Shown here piece by piece: positions 9,311 to 17,645 of a stretch of DNA of 64,000 nucleotides. The stretch is from JAICXG01 sp036825615 (lineage in GTDB: Bacteria; Verrucomicrobiota; Verrucomicrobiia; Chthoniobacterales; UBA10450). A model generated the notes under the pieces. The model made no database searches and had not been told where the DNA came from. It saw nothing but the letters and a program-made list of their open reading frames with translations. The DNA lies in assembly GCA_036825615.1 (NCBI GenBank), contig DAISXY010000005.1:62001-126000 (forward strand). The letters run 5' to 3'. How positions within the stretch are numbered: the first letter of the stretch is position 1; each line of letters begins with the position of its first letter. The position numbers were made by a program, and so were the translations under genes.

Positions 9311-11398
9311 TTACTGCAGGAAATAGACTTCCACCAAGGCGACGCCGGTGCTATCTCCCGTTCCCCGGACAATCGCGGTGTAAGCACCCGGAAGAACAGA
9401 CTGCTCGATCGCAGACTCGAGGCTGTCACTCGGGGCGAGGTGAGCGGCTTCGATCTCCGCCTGCTGAGTATCTTTCCAATTATCGTTGAAGGCGATCATG
9501 GCTCCGTTCCCATCGTGGAGCTCCAGGGTTGGATCGTCGAGCGGACTTGTCACACCCAACAGGCCTAAGGATGGACCAATCGCCCGAACGACAACAGTGC
9601 TAACCACCGTCCCGGTTCCGAGCTGAGGCGGACCAACAATAAATCCTCCGATCATCACCTTGTCAGCCGTATCCACAAAACCACGGGTGCTGATATTGGC
9701 CAGTTGCGAATCAACCGACTGATCGAGGTCGTAGGCTTCCACCAAGCCAATCCCGGTAGTGTCGCTTTTTCCCCGCAGAACCGCGGTGTAGGCGCCAGGA
9801 TCAAGTGACTGGACGATCGCGGATTCGGAGTCATCGGTTGGCATGAGGCCGGTTGCTTCGATCTCCTCTTGCTGGGTGTCTTTCCAGTTATCGTTCGTGA
9901 CAACCGAGCCGTCGGGAAGGTGCAGCTCCAGCACAGGATCAGCGAGTGCGCCCGTGATCCCGAAAGGGCCGAGCGATGGGCCAAGACCGCGCACGATCAC
10001 TTTCTTCGGGCTAAGTCCCGTGACAATGAACCCGCCGATTGCCACCTCGTCTCCATTTAGGACCTGCATCCGGGTGGAGCTATTCAGCATTCTCGTCCGA
10101 AACGCCGCCGAGAACTCGGAGGTGTTGCCGGCCGGGTCTGTCGCGGTCGCGGTAAATGCGTCTGCCGCCGGGGTGCCTGGAACGTCGAGCGTTACCTCGT
10201 AGGAAGCATTGCCGTTCGCATCGGTCGTGACATCGCTCGAGCCGAGGAAAAATTCGCCCTGGCCGAAACCGCTTGGATCCGCGGTCACATTACCGAAGAA
10301 CTCGAGACGATAAGTCGTGTTCGCGAGGCTCTTAAGTGAACCGGTGAAAGTAACAGATGGAAAACTGACTTGAACCGTGGTTATGACAGGAAAATTTTGC
10401 AGGTTGTTAAAGCCTTGGTCAACATCGCCGGTGTCATTCAAAGTGGGTCCTTCGGGCATCCAGTCGATCCCGAATCCGTTGCCAAAAATCGAGTTACCGA
10501 GGACGGAATTGCCCGTGCCGGAGCCAATTCCTCCCATCACGCCCGCAGTGATGTTGAAGGCGATAACATTGCCCGCGCCCGGCACCGTGCCGCCGACAAG
10601 GTTGTTATTTGCCTTGCCCACGCCGGCGAAAGCAACTCCCTGAAAGTTGCCGAGGGATTTCAGCCCATCGCTCTGCGTCCCAATCAGGTTTCCCTGCACG
10701 ATGTTGCCCGTGGTAGCGAGAAATACGGCGGTATCGTCATTGCCGGAAATGAGATTCCGCGCGCCTGGGTCCATGCCGCCGATGAGGTTGTCATTGGCGC
10801 CGTTTTCGATCCTGATCCCGTTATTCTCGTTAGGCAGCGCGATCGTGCCGGTCACATCGGTGCCGATGAAATTCCCTTCAATCACATCGCTGCCGAGATT
10901 AACTAGCACGATCGCATTACCCTCGCCGGTGAAGCGGTTGATGACCAACCCGCGAATCGTGCTGCCGCCGGCGGTGATCACAAAACCATTGGTGCCGCCG
11001 GCGGCGCTTCCGTCCACTTCTATCAAAAGAACGGCGTTATCAGCCATCGCCTCTGTATTCTCGGCGCTCCCCGGCTGGCTGTAACCGTCGATGATTAACG
11101 GATCGCTGATCTCCGGTAGCGCACTCGAGATGCTAATCGTGTGAGGACCCGCGCCCGGAATATTGAAGTTAATGGTATCGGTTCCGTATGCTCCGACCGC
11201 GACCACATCCGCGTTGACATTCGCGTTGTTATTCGCCGATGTGATCGCCTCGCGCAGGGTCACAACACCGTCGACCGCAATGGTATCACCCGTGCCGGTG
11301 ACGGTGAGGGTGGCAGCTTGAGTTAGCGCCGGAATCGCCGAGAGCGCCAGGAGCCATCCGATAAACCAGCCCACTCCATCCGGGGCCCGCTTTCTCAT
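9311..11398 (-). CDS. secreted CSLREA-type right-handed beta-helix protein
   Basis: 695 residues with an N-terminal signal peptide ending near ALTQAATLT. Residues 35-60 (DGVVTLREAITSANNNANVN) match the CSLREA motif found after signal peptides of large secreted beta-helix proteins. The middle (about 100-300) is rich in NxIxGNxIGT-like turns typical of a parallel beta-helix. The C-terminus carries two copies of a 125-residue module with the shared words RxxGPSLG, NDNWKDTQQ and ESAI, about 435-560 and 570-695. Function is unknown; surface or extracellular location is inferred. Its start overlaps the stop of the MFS gene by 4 bases, so the two genes form a unit. Confidence 0.85.
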   Translation of the reverse strand: MRKRAPDGVGWFIGWLLALSAIPALTQAATLTVTGTGDTIAVDGVVTLREAITSANNNANVNADVVAVGAYGTDTINFNIPGAGPHTISISSALPEISDPLIIDGYSQPGSAENTEAMADNAVLLIEVDGSAAGGTNGFVITAGGSTIRGLVINRFTGEGNAIVLVNLGSDVIEGNFIGTDVTGTIALPNENNGIRIENGANDNLIGGMDPGARNLISGNDDTAVFLATTGNIVQGNLIGTQSDGLKSLGNFQGVAFAGVGKANNNLVGGTVPGAGNVIAFNITAGVMGGIGSGTGNSVLGNSIFGNGFGIDWMPEGPTLNDTGDVDQGFNNLQNFPVITTVQVSFPSVTFTGSLKSLANTTYRLEFFGNVTADPSGFGQGEFFLGSSDVTTDANGNASYEVTLDVPGTPAADAFTATATDPAGNTSEFSAAFRTRMLNSSTRMQVLNGDEVAIGGFIVTGLSPKKVIVRGLGPSLGPFGITGALADPVLELHLPDGSVVTNDNWKDTQQEEIEATGLMPTDDSESAIVQSLDPGAYTAVLRGKSDTTGIGLVEAYDLDQSVDSQLANISTRGFVDTADKVMIGGFIVGPPQLGTGTVVSTVVVRAIGPSLGLLGVTSPLDDPTLELHDGNGAMIAFNDNWKDTQQAEIEAAHLAPSDSLESAIEQSVLPGAYTAIVRGTGDSTGVALVEVYFLQ

Positions 11399-12732
11399 TT
11401 CGCCCGCATCGGAGCAGAAGCGTCCGCGGTTGGCAAGCTTTTGTTACTGCGGACGCGTTCCCGCGGACAGAGCAGCACCAGGACGGAGGCGATAACCCAG
11501 CAGCCGATCATGAAGAGAAACCCGCTCTGGAAGGAACCACTGCGCTGGCTCAGCTCGCCGATGATTTTTGGCCCGACGAATCCGCCGATACTGGCGGTGC
11601 AGTTGATGAATCCCACCGCTGCAGCGGCCGCGGAAGCCGAGAGGAGCGAGGTGGGCAGGGCCCAAAATGAGGGCAGATAAGCGGACGTGCCAAACCCGAG
11701 GAAGGAGAAGATTATTACCAGCCCTACGTTTGAATGTGGAACAAAGAACCACACCGCCAAAGCCACCGCTGCCGTCAGTTGCGGAACGGCAAAGTGCCAG
11801 CGGCGCTCGTGCAACCGATCGGAGCTCCAACCGAGCAGGAGCATGCCAACGAGACCGAGGATGAATGGGATCGCGCCGACCCAGCCAATCCGCTGCACAT
11901 CCGTCCAGCCGGTGAGCCGTTGCAGCATGGTCGGAAACCAGAACCAGAAGGCATAACCGCCGGTGTAACAAAAGAACAGGCCGAGCGTAAGTAAGAGGAC
12001 GGCGGGATGGCGCAGTGCGGCCCAGATCGTGATCTGCTCGACGTGCGCCTTGGCGTCCCGTTCTTCTTCCAGCCGCGCTGTCAGCCACTTATGTTCGTTA
12101 GGCTGGAGCCACTTTGCCTCGTTAGGCCAATCCGGGAGAAAAAAGAGGGTTGCCGTTCCCAGAATGATCGCCGGCACGCCTTCAAGGAGGAAAAGCCAGC
12201 GCCAGCCAGGAATTTCGAGCCAGTCCACTTTCAGGATCGCCCCGGCCAAGGGGCCGCCAAAAATGTAGGCGATTGGAATTGCGGACATGAAGCGCGCCAC
12301 GGCCTTGCCCCGGTCCTCGACCACGAACCAATGCGACAGATAAACGATCACCCCGGGGAAAAAGCCCGCCTCGGCTGCGCCTAACAAAAAGCGCGCGCCG
12401 TAAAGCTGCTGGGGGGTGCGGACGAAACCAGTCAGGGCAGTGAGCACGCCCCAGCTGACCAGGGTGAGGGCGAGGAGGCGTTTGGCGCTCCAGCGTTCCA
12501 CGAGCAGCGCGCCTGGAATCTGAAGCGCGAAATACCCGATAAAAAAAATCCCGCTCGCGGTTCCAAAGACTGAATCGCTCAGGCCGAGGTCGCCCTTCAT
12601 GCCGAGGGTTGCGTACGCGATGTTAGTGCGATCGAGATAGTTCGCGACGTAGAGGAGAAACAGAAACGGCAGCAGTCGCCAGGCGACGCGGCGGCGTGCG
12701 CTTTCTCCGGGATCCGATTGCACGATGGCCAT
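11395..12732 (-). CDS. MFS transporter, anion:cation symporter family
   Basis: About 445 residues from the chosen start (MAIVQSDPGES); an ATG at 12747 in the same frame is an alternative. A frame open as far as 12966 runs through a repeat element and is not a credible N-terminus. Twelve membrane helices are visible. Family marks are YLDRTNIAYA at the end of helix 1, the ARFLLGAAEAGFFPGVIVYL stretch in helix 4, and GWRWLFLLEGVPAI in helix 6. These are typical of the ACS family, which takes up organic anions such as sugar acids, tartrate or phthalate. The substrate is not readable. It overlaps the downstream beta-helix gene by 4 bases. Confidence 0.88.
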   Translation of the reverse strand: MAIVQSDPGESARRRVAWRLLPFLFLLYVANYLDRTNIAYATLGMKGDLGLSDSVFGTASGIFFIGYFALQIPGALLVERWSAKRLLALTLVSWGVLTALTGFVRTPQQLYGARFLLGAAEAGFFPGVIVYLSHWFVVEDRGKAVARFMSAIPIAYIFGGPLAGAILKVDWLEIPGWRWLFLLEGVPAIILGTATLFFLPDWPNEAKWLQPNEHKWLTARLEEERDAKAHVEQITIWAALRHPAVLLLTLGLFFCYTGGYAFWFWFPTMLQRLTGWTDVQRIGWVGAIPFILGLVGMLLLGWSSDRLHERRWHFAVPQLTAAVALAVWFFVPHSNVGLVIIFSFLGFGTSAYLPSFWALPTSLLSASAAAAAVGFINCTASIGGFVGPKIIGELSQRSGSFQSGFLFMIGCWVIASVLVLLCPRERVRSNKSLPTADASAPMRAK

Positions 12733-12796
12733 AAGCGCGGGCAGCATAATGGCAGCCCTGCGGGTCACAATCACAACCTCGAGGCGGCAATGTCCT

Positions 12797-12948
12797 CCGG
12801 GTAGCGCTCTTGTCTCGAGTGCTGGTTGCGGTGTGTCACCGCAACGAACTTCATTTGACGCTCCACCTCGGCAGGCAATAAACGCCTCAAGAAAAGTTCG
12901 CGACGGCGGAACGCCGTCGCCAGCACTCGAGGACGAGTGCGCTACCCG
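12797..12948. repeat. MITE-like element with 29-bp imperfect inverted ends
   Basis: The left end (12797-12825, CCGGGTAGCGCTCTTG...) and the right end (12920-12948) are inverted copies with few mismatches. The ends contain CTCGAGTGCTGG on one side and CCAGCACTCGAG on the other. Between them is an inner palindrome GACGGCGGAACGCCGTC at 12902-12918. The 152-bp unit codes for nothing and sits between the divergent MFS gene and the small secreted-protein gene, so it may separate or supply their promoters. Confidence 0.65.
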
Positions 12949-13028
12949 GCCCGATCGCCCGCGCATTGCGCGTCGCTGCTTTTTGCTCGCCTTTGCCGCG
13001 CGGCTCAGTCATTTTCGATGCATTGAAC

Positions 13029-13436
13029 ATGGCTCGCTCCGTTCTTTGCTTTCTAGTCGTTTCGGTCGCACTCGCCCTTGCCAAGGAGCCGAGCTGGAGC
13101 GGCAACTACACCGATAAAAAATTCCTTGGTGGCAGGGCGGTCTTTCAGCTCAACATCTTTGAAGACGGCGGCAAAATCTCAGTCGATTTCGACGCGGTCT
13201 ACAACGACGGGCACGGCTGCGCCCCGGAAGGGAGCGGACCAGCCAGGGTTGTTGGCAAGGACACGCTCAGCTTCACTTTTACCGATACCGGCGGCAACGC
13301 CGGCTCCGGCACGATCAAGCGCGCCGGCAATGACGTCCTGATCTCGGTGAAAGCGACAAAGGTGGCGGATCGAAGCTGTCTTGTCTTCTACGGCGACAAC
13401 GTCCGGCTCCATCCCGCGGCGCCGGCGCGACGCTAA
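13029..13436 (+). CDS. small secreted protein, unknown
   Basis: 135 residues from the ATG at 13029, which gives a clean signal peptide (MARSVLCFLVVSVALALAKE). The open frame extends upstream to 12966 but would bury the signal. The mature part has alternating beta-strand-like stretches (FQLNIFEDGGKISVDFDAVY, GKDTLSFTFTDTGGN, VLISVKATKVADRSC) and two cysteines that could pair. I do not recognise the family. It is convergent with the acyl-CoA mutase gene, only 5 bases away. Confidence 0.65.
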   Translation: MARSVLCFLVVSVALALAKEPSWSGNYTDKKFLGGRAVFQLNIFEDGGKISVDFDAVYNDGHGCAPEGSGPARVVGKDTLSFTFTDTGGNAGSGTIKRAGNDVLISVKATKVADRSCLVFYGDNVRLHPAAPARR

Positions 13437-13441
13437 TGGGC

Positions 13442-15265
13442 TCAGACCATCGGGCGGAAGCGACCCACCACTTCCTGCAGGCGTCCGCTGATCTGGCCTA
13501 ACGAACATACCTCGACCGCGTCGAGCAGAGCCGGGAAGGTGTTTTCACCGCTCTCCACGACCGCGGCCAGTTTATCGAGCGCCTTCTCCGCTTTCGCGGC
13601 GTGCTTTTTCTTGAACGCCTTTAATCGCCGGACCTGTAACTCCTGTTTCGCACGCGGTGTGCGCACGAGGTCAATCTCCGGCATCTCTTCTTCCTCACTG
13701 CGATAGCGAGTGAGACCGACTATTGGCCGCGTGCCGTTGTAAATCTGCTGCTCATAACGGTGAGCGGCGTTTTGGATCTGGCTGCGTTGATAACGATTCT
13801 CGACTGCGCCCATGACTCCGCCTAACGACTCTATCTGCCGGAACTCATCCAGGATCGCTTTCTCGACCGCGCGCTCGACCGCTTTCATCCCGGGCGAGCC
13901 GCTGAGCATGTTCATGGTGTGTTTGAAGATGCCGGATTCCTCGAGCAGGATCGCCTGGCCGTGCGCGGCGAGCCGAATCCATTCCTCGCTCGGGGTCGTG
14001 AAGGGCTCGTCGGCGCTATTCGAGTGACAACTGTTCGTCCCGTTCATGTAGGCGAGCATCAGCTCGGCCGCCGTTCTCGTTAGGTTATTTTTGAACTCGG
14101 CCGCGATTAATGATCGGCCGCTCGTCTGCGTGTGAAGCTTGAACATCTGTCCGCGCGGACTGGCGCCAAAGACGTCGCGCATTCCGATCGCCCAGATTTT
14201 TCGCGAGACGCGCGCGAGGGCAATGTATTCGACGTCCAGCCCGCAATCGAGGAAGAAGGATAACCGGGGCGCGAACTGATCGACCGGCGCACCGCGCGCG
14301 GCCAGCATCTCGACATAGGCGAAGCCATTCGAGAGCGTGTAAGCCGCCTGTTGCACCGGGGTCGAGCCGGCTTCGCCGATGTGATAACCGCTGATCGAAA
14401 CCGGGTACCACCGCGGCATTTTCTCGGTTGTCCATTCGATCATGTCGAGCAGGAAACGGATCGAAGCTTCAATCGGGAAAATGGTTTCGTTTTGCGCCTG
14501 CACTTCCTTGAAAATATCGGCCTGGATCGTGCCGCGCAGGTGCGGCACCACCTTCGGGCCGAAGCGGCGTTTCGCGGCCGCGATATACATCGCCATGATG
14601 ATCGGGGCCGGGCCGCTGATCGTCATCGAGGCGGAAAAATTCGGCGCGCCCAACTCGAAACCGTCATAGAGCCGGACCATGTCCTCGACCGTGTCGACCG
14701 CGACGCCGCCTTCGCCGATTTTGCCAAACACGCCATCGGCATCGGAGTCGATGCCGTAAAGGGTCGGGCCGTCGAAGGCGGTGCTGAGGCGCTTGGAACG
14801 TTGGTGCGCGCTAAGGAAATGGAAACGCTTGTTCGTGTCCTCCGCGAGCATGAGCCCGGAGAAGAGGCGGGTCGGTTCTTCCGGCGGCTGCGGTTTGGCG
14901 CCGTTCTTCTTACCGTTCGATCCGTTAGGCGAGGTGGTGTTGCCGTAGCTGCCGGTCTCGGTTTCCTGCAACGGCTCGAGATACATCTCGCGATAGGCGC
15001 CGTTCAAATACGGGAACTCTCCGGGCAGACCGTCGCCTAACAAATAGCGTGCGATCTCGCCCGGCTCGTCGATTTCGGGCAAAGCCAGGCGCGGCAGCGG
15101 CAGACCGGTCGGCGCGCGGGAAATTGGAATCCCCGCTTTGATCTTTTCCCACCGCTCCAACAACTCGCGTCCGAATGCTTCGTCGGTGCGGGCGCGTTGC
15201 ACCTCATCACGAACAAATTTTCCGTGCTGCTCGACCGCTTCGACCACTGCTCCCAGCTTGCTCAT
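13442..15265 (-). CDS. IcmF-type acyl-CoA mutase catalytic subunit, separate from its B12 domain
   Basis: 607 residues matching the C-terminal mutase part of fused isobutyryl-CoA mutase IcmF. RLFSGLMLAEDTNKRFHF (about 133-150), STAFDGPTLYGIDSD, SMTISGPAPIIMAMY, RGTIQADIFKEVQAQN and YPVSISGYHIGEAGSTP all align to IcmF. The residue equivalent to Tyr89 of methylmalonyl-CoA mutase is Phe135 here, and the Arg207 equivalent is Gln258; Phe/Gln is the isobutyryl-type pair. A Gly/Asn/Ser/Lys-rich insert lies at 104-131. There is no B12-binding domain; that domain is fused to the GTPase encoded upstream at 16340-17545 on the same strand. Expected reaction: isobutyryl-CoA to n-butyryl-CoA or a close analogue, B12-dependent. 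Confidence 0.88.
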   Translation of the reverse strand: MSKLGAVVEAVEQHGKFVRDEVQRARTDEAFGRELLERWEKIKAGIPISRAPTGLPLPRLALPEIDEPGEIARYLLGDGLPGEFPYLNGAYREMYLEPLQETETGSYGNTTSPNGSNGKKNGAKPQPPEEPTRLFSGLMLAEDTNKRFHFLSAHQRSKRLSTAFDGPTLYGIDSDADGVFGKIGEGGVAVDTVEDMVRLYDGFELGAPNFSASMTISGPAPIIMAMYIAAAKRRFGPKVVPHLRGTIQADIFKEVQAQNETIFPIEASIRFLLDMIEWTTEKMPRWYPVSISGYHIGEAGSTPVQQAAYTLSNGFAYVEMLAARGAPVDQFAPRLSFFLDCGLDVEYIALARVSRKIWAIGMRDVFGASPRGQMFKLHTQTSGRSLIAAEFKNNLTRTAAELMLAYMNGTNSCHSNSADEPFTTPSEEWIRLAAHGQAILLEESGIFKHTMNMLSGSPGMKAVERAVEKAILDEFRQIESLGGVMGAVENRYQRSQIQNAAHRYEQQIYNGTRPIVGLTRYRSEEEEMPEIDLVRTPRAKQELQVRRLKAFKKKHAAKAEKALDKLAAVVESGENTFPALLDAVEVCSLGQISGRLQEVVGRFRPMV

Positions 15266-15287
15266 GATTTATTCCCCGCAGTTCTTT

Positions 15288-15419
15288 CTAAATGCTTTCC
15301 ATCTCCTCGCGCAATCGTTGAGTTTTGGGACTCGCGTTTCCCATATCATGGAAGATAACGGTCGCACGTGAGCAGTCCAGGGCGTGGAAAGATTGGACGG
15401 CCCGCCGTCGTTCGAGCAC
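15288..15419 (-). CDS. possible 43-residue ORF
   Basis: A GTG-initiated frame directly upstream of the mutase gene reads LERRRAVQSFHALDCSRATV and ends in LREEMESI. It lies in the same frame as the 145-residue gene above it, separated by that gene's TAA, and shows codon use similar to its neighbours. It could be a small gene, a read-through tail or chance. An overlapping frame at 15269-15451 (60 residues) has less protein-like composition and is not called. Confidence 0.22.
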   Translation of the reverse strand: MLERRRAVQSFHALDCSRATVIFHDMGNASPKTQRLREEMESI

Positions 15420-15452
15420 GTCGGAGTATTCGGTAGATTTCGGTTGGACACA

Positions 15453-15890
15453 TTATGCCGGTGGATCTGGATCGAGGACCAAGGCCCTCGCCCAGATCAC
15501 GGCGCGCAGCACGAGCCGATGCACCATCTCCTCCAACCGGTTGAGGAGATCAATGAGATTGGGTTTCTTCAGCGCATTTGGCGGAAACGCCGGCAACTCG
15601 AATGGGGCGGCGTCGGAACCTTTATGTGCATTCAGCACTTCCAAAAAACTCAAGGTCTCCCGGTCTGCCCTCGCCATCTTCCACTGCTCGTGTTTTCGCA
15701 AGGCAACTGAGAAGTAATAAAGATAAGGATCCCGCAGGATTTGCTCTTGTTCCCATTCGTCGATCTCAATCCACTCGTTGAACTCCTCAGCATAATAGTA
15801 TCTGCCCCGTGTGCGGAGCAGGATGCACTGAGCTTTTGGATACAAGGCATCTGCCTGCTGATCCGTTGCGTAGAAGTTTCCTTCTTCCAT
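15453..15890 (-). CDS. hypothetical protein, 145 residues
   Basis: Soluble, acidic N-terminal half with many aromatic residues (RGRYYYAEEFNEWIEIDEWEQE) and a C-terminal helix-rich part (NLIDLLNRLEEMVHRLVLRAV). No signal peptide or membrane segment. I do not recognise it. It lies between the two halves of the split acyl-CoA mutase on the same strand, about 190 bases upstream of the catalytic subunit, so it may be transcribed with it. Whether it is related to the enzyme is unknown. Confidence 0.55.
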   Translation of the reverse strand: MEEGNFYATDQQADALYPKAQCILLRTRGRYYYAEEFNEWIEIDEWEQEQILRDPYLYYFSVALRKHEQWKMARADRETLSFLEVLNAHKGSDAAPFELPAFPPNALKKPNLIDLLNRLEEMVHRLVLRAVIWARALVLDPDPPA

Positions 15891-15909
15891 GGCGTGGTTG
15901 TGCGGGTGG

Positions 15910-16110
15910 TTAGGCGCTGGTTCCGTCTAGCAATTGATCACGGCGCAGGCGCGCCTGGCGAAGGCACTTCGTTTTCAGCGATGCCCGGACGCGCTGCTTC
16001 GTGAACGGCGTTGGATGGATCGTGTAGTGCACGAACCAGGTGCCGTTGTTATTCCAAAGATGATGATCGGGATTTGCCGGATTAACCCGGGTGGCTAACG
16101 AACGCGACAT
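15910..16110 (-). CDS. small protein resembling an integrase arm-binding N-terminus
   Basis: 66 residues from ATG 16110 (MSRSLATRVNPANPDHHLWN); the frame is open to 16179. The segment LWNNNGTWFVHYTIHPTP followed by a basic helix (RVRASLKTKCLRQARLRRDQ) resembles the three-strand arm-DNA-binding start of tyrosine recombinases, but there is no catalytic domain after it. It may be a truncated integrase or a stand-alone DNA-binding protein. It sits between the split mutase genes, 20 bases upstream of the 145-residue hypothetical gene. Confidence 0.4.
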   Translation of the reverse strand: MSRSLATRVNPANPDHHLWNNNGTWFVHYTIHPTPFTKQRVRASLKTKCLRQARLRRDQLLDGTSA

Positions 16111-16339
16111 GGTCGTTTGCTCTTCGCGCAAACGATCGCGGGAGATTTGGTTCGCGCGGGAGTGATCCTCCCGGCGCACATCCGCGAGAAGAACCGCTCC
16201 TCGCGCTCCACCTTGGTTTCTCCAACCAGGTTGGCAGACCGCGCCCCAAGACGAGGCTCGATCACTCTTGATGTCGTTTGCTTTTTCAAGTCGCCATCAT
16301 TTTATGCTGCGTAAAACTGAGCGACAACCGCAGAAAAGG

Positions 16340-17545
16340 TTATGACACAGATTTTTCGCTGCGGCTGCGGCCGGCAGCCGCTTTCGACCCGCCTGGACGG
16401 TCATAGACCCCCAAGGCATCAGCCTCATGCGTGATCATTTGATATAACTTATCCACGCCCGGATCGCGATGTCGCTTGGCGACGGTGGCGACCAGGTGCT
16501 GGCCACGCTTGTTCTGGGTGAGTCGATGCTCGATCTCGGAGAGCGCGATCCTGGCGCGGTCAAGGTCGGTCTTGTTCACGACTACGATATCGGCGACGTC
16601 GAGCATCACGATCTTCTGCAACTGCAAACGCGCGCCGTAATCCGGGTTCATGACGAGCACAGTCTGATCGATCAGCTTGCCCCGGAACGGAAGCGCTTCC
16701 TGCCCGGTGCCGACCGTTTCGATAAAGACATAATCGAAGCCCGCTTTCGTCAGGCGAGTAAGACAACTCTCGGTCGCGGGCGAAAGCCCACCCGCCTGCC
16801 CACGCGTCGCCATGCTGCGCATGAAAACGCGATCGTCCTGTGAATTGATCATGGTGGCGCGATCGCCTAACAATGCCCCTTCCCCGACCACGCTTGGATC
16901 ATGGGAAAGGATCGCAATCCGCGCCTTCGGCTGTCGTTGAAGAAACCGCAGCACCAACTCGTCGATCAGCGTCGTTTTCCCGGCGCCGCCTGGCCCAGTG
17001 AAGCCAATGACCTTCGATTCACGCTTCTCGATTCTCGAATGACGATTCTTCCTTCCCGCCTTCCCATTCGTAAACGCGTCCTCGATTGCGCTCAGCTCGC
17101 GCGCGAGAACGAGATCGCGATTCCTTGTCGCCTTTTTCCTCCGCCGTTTGCCGTAATTTCTCCGTACAAACTCGGCCATTTCGGCTAACGATGTCCCGGC
17201 GAAGAAAATCTCGTCGACCCCTTTGCGCTTCATGATCCTGGCATCATCGGGTGTGATCGTGCCGCCGCCGCCGCCAAAAACCGCGATATCAGCCGCCCCG
17301 GCACGGCGGAGCTGCCTCACGACCTCGGCAAAGAAATCGATGTGGCCGCCGTTATAACTGGAGATCCCGATCGCGGCGACATCCTCCTGGATCGCCGCCC
17401 GCACGATGTCGCCGACGTAGCGATGAAACCCGAGATAAACCACTTCGATCCCATGCCGGATGAACTCGAGATTGATCGTATTGATGGCGCTGTCGTGGCC
17501 ATCGCAGATCGGGACGGCGGTGAGAATGCGGACGGGTGCAGCCAT
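16340..17545 (-). CDS. B12-binding domain fused to MeaI/MeaB-type GTPase (IcmF N-terminal half)
   Basis: 401 residues. Residues 1-130 are a cobalamin-binding domain: CDGHDSAINTINLEF carries the lower-ligand histidine (His17; the usual DxHxxG is DGHDSA here, as in IcmF), then SSYNGGH and the glycine run FGGGGGTI. Residues 175-390 are a SIMIBI-class GTPase with P-loop GPGGAGKTTL (184-193), SHDPSV, an ETVGTGQ switch and the base motif NKTD (324-327). Fused IcmF has the order B12 domain, GTPase, mutase; here the polypeptide ends after the GTPase and the mutase is encoded separately at 13442-15265. The GTPase should load and protect the B12 cofactor. The linker (about 131-175) is very basic. Confidence 0.9.
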   Translation of the reverse strand: MAAPVRILTAVPICDGHDSAINTINLEFIRHGIEVVYLGFHRYVGDIVRAAIQEDVAAIGISSYNGGHIDFFAEVVRQLRRAGAADIAVFGGGGGTITPDDARIMKRKGVDEIFFAGTSLAEMAEFVRRNYGKRRRKKATRNRDLVLARELSAIEDAFTNGKAGRKNRHSRIEKRESKVIGFTGPGGAGKTTLIDELVLRFLQRQPKARIAILSHDPSVVGEGALLGDRATMINSQDDRVFMRSMATRGQAGGLSPATESCLTRLTKAGFDYVFIETVGTGQEALPFRGKLIDQTVLVMNPDYGARLQLQKIVMLDVADIVVVNKTDLDRARIALSEIEHRLTQNKRGQHLVATVAKRHRDPGVDKLYQMITHEADALGVYDRPGGSKAAAGRSRSEKSVS

Positions 17546-17562
17546 TTTGAGCCGGAAAGTAG

Positions 17563-17641
17563 ACAGGATTTACAGGATTAACAGGATTGAGTTTGTTTCT
17601 CCGCTGGTTTTTCGCATTCTGCAAAATCCCGTTAATCCTGT
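17563..17641. repeat. ACAGGATT repeats between divergent genes
   Basis: Three direct copies of ACAGGATT occur at 9-base spacing (17563, 17572, 17581), and an inverted partner (GTTAATCCTGT) lies at 17631-17641. This AACAGGATT-type interspersed repeat is common in many bacterial genomes. It occupies the 100-base space between the B12/GTPase gene and the divergent SDR gene, where both promoters must lie. Confidence 0.6.
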
Positions 17642-17645
17642 CCTA

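Noticed and set aside
12733..12966. N-terminal extension of the MFS transporter
   Set aside because: The extension is translated from a repeat element and ends just before a normal MFS start.
15269..15451. 60-residue frame upstream of the mutase gene
   Set aside because: Composition is not protein-like and it overlaps a better frame (15288-15419); neither is certain.
13300..17600. Cobalamin riboswitch for the split B12 enzyme
   Set aside because: No B12-box-like sequence was found before either gene; the space before the B12/GTPase gene is only about 100 bases and holds an interspersed repeat.
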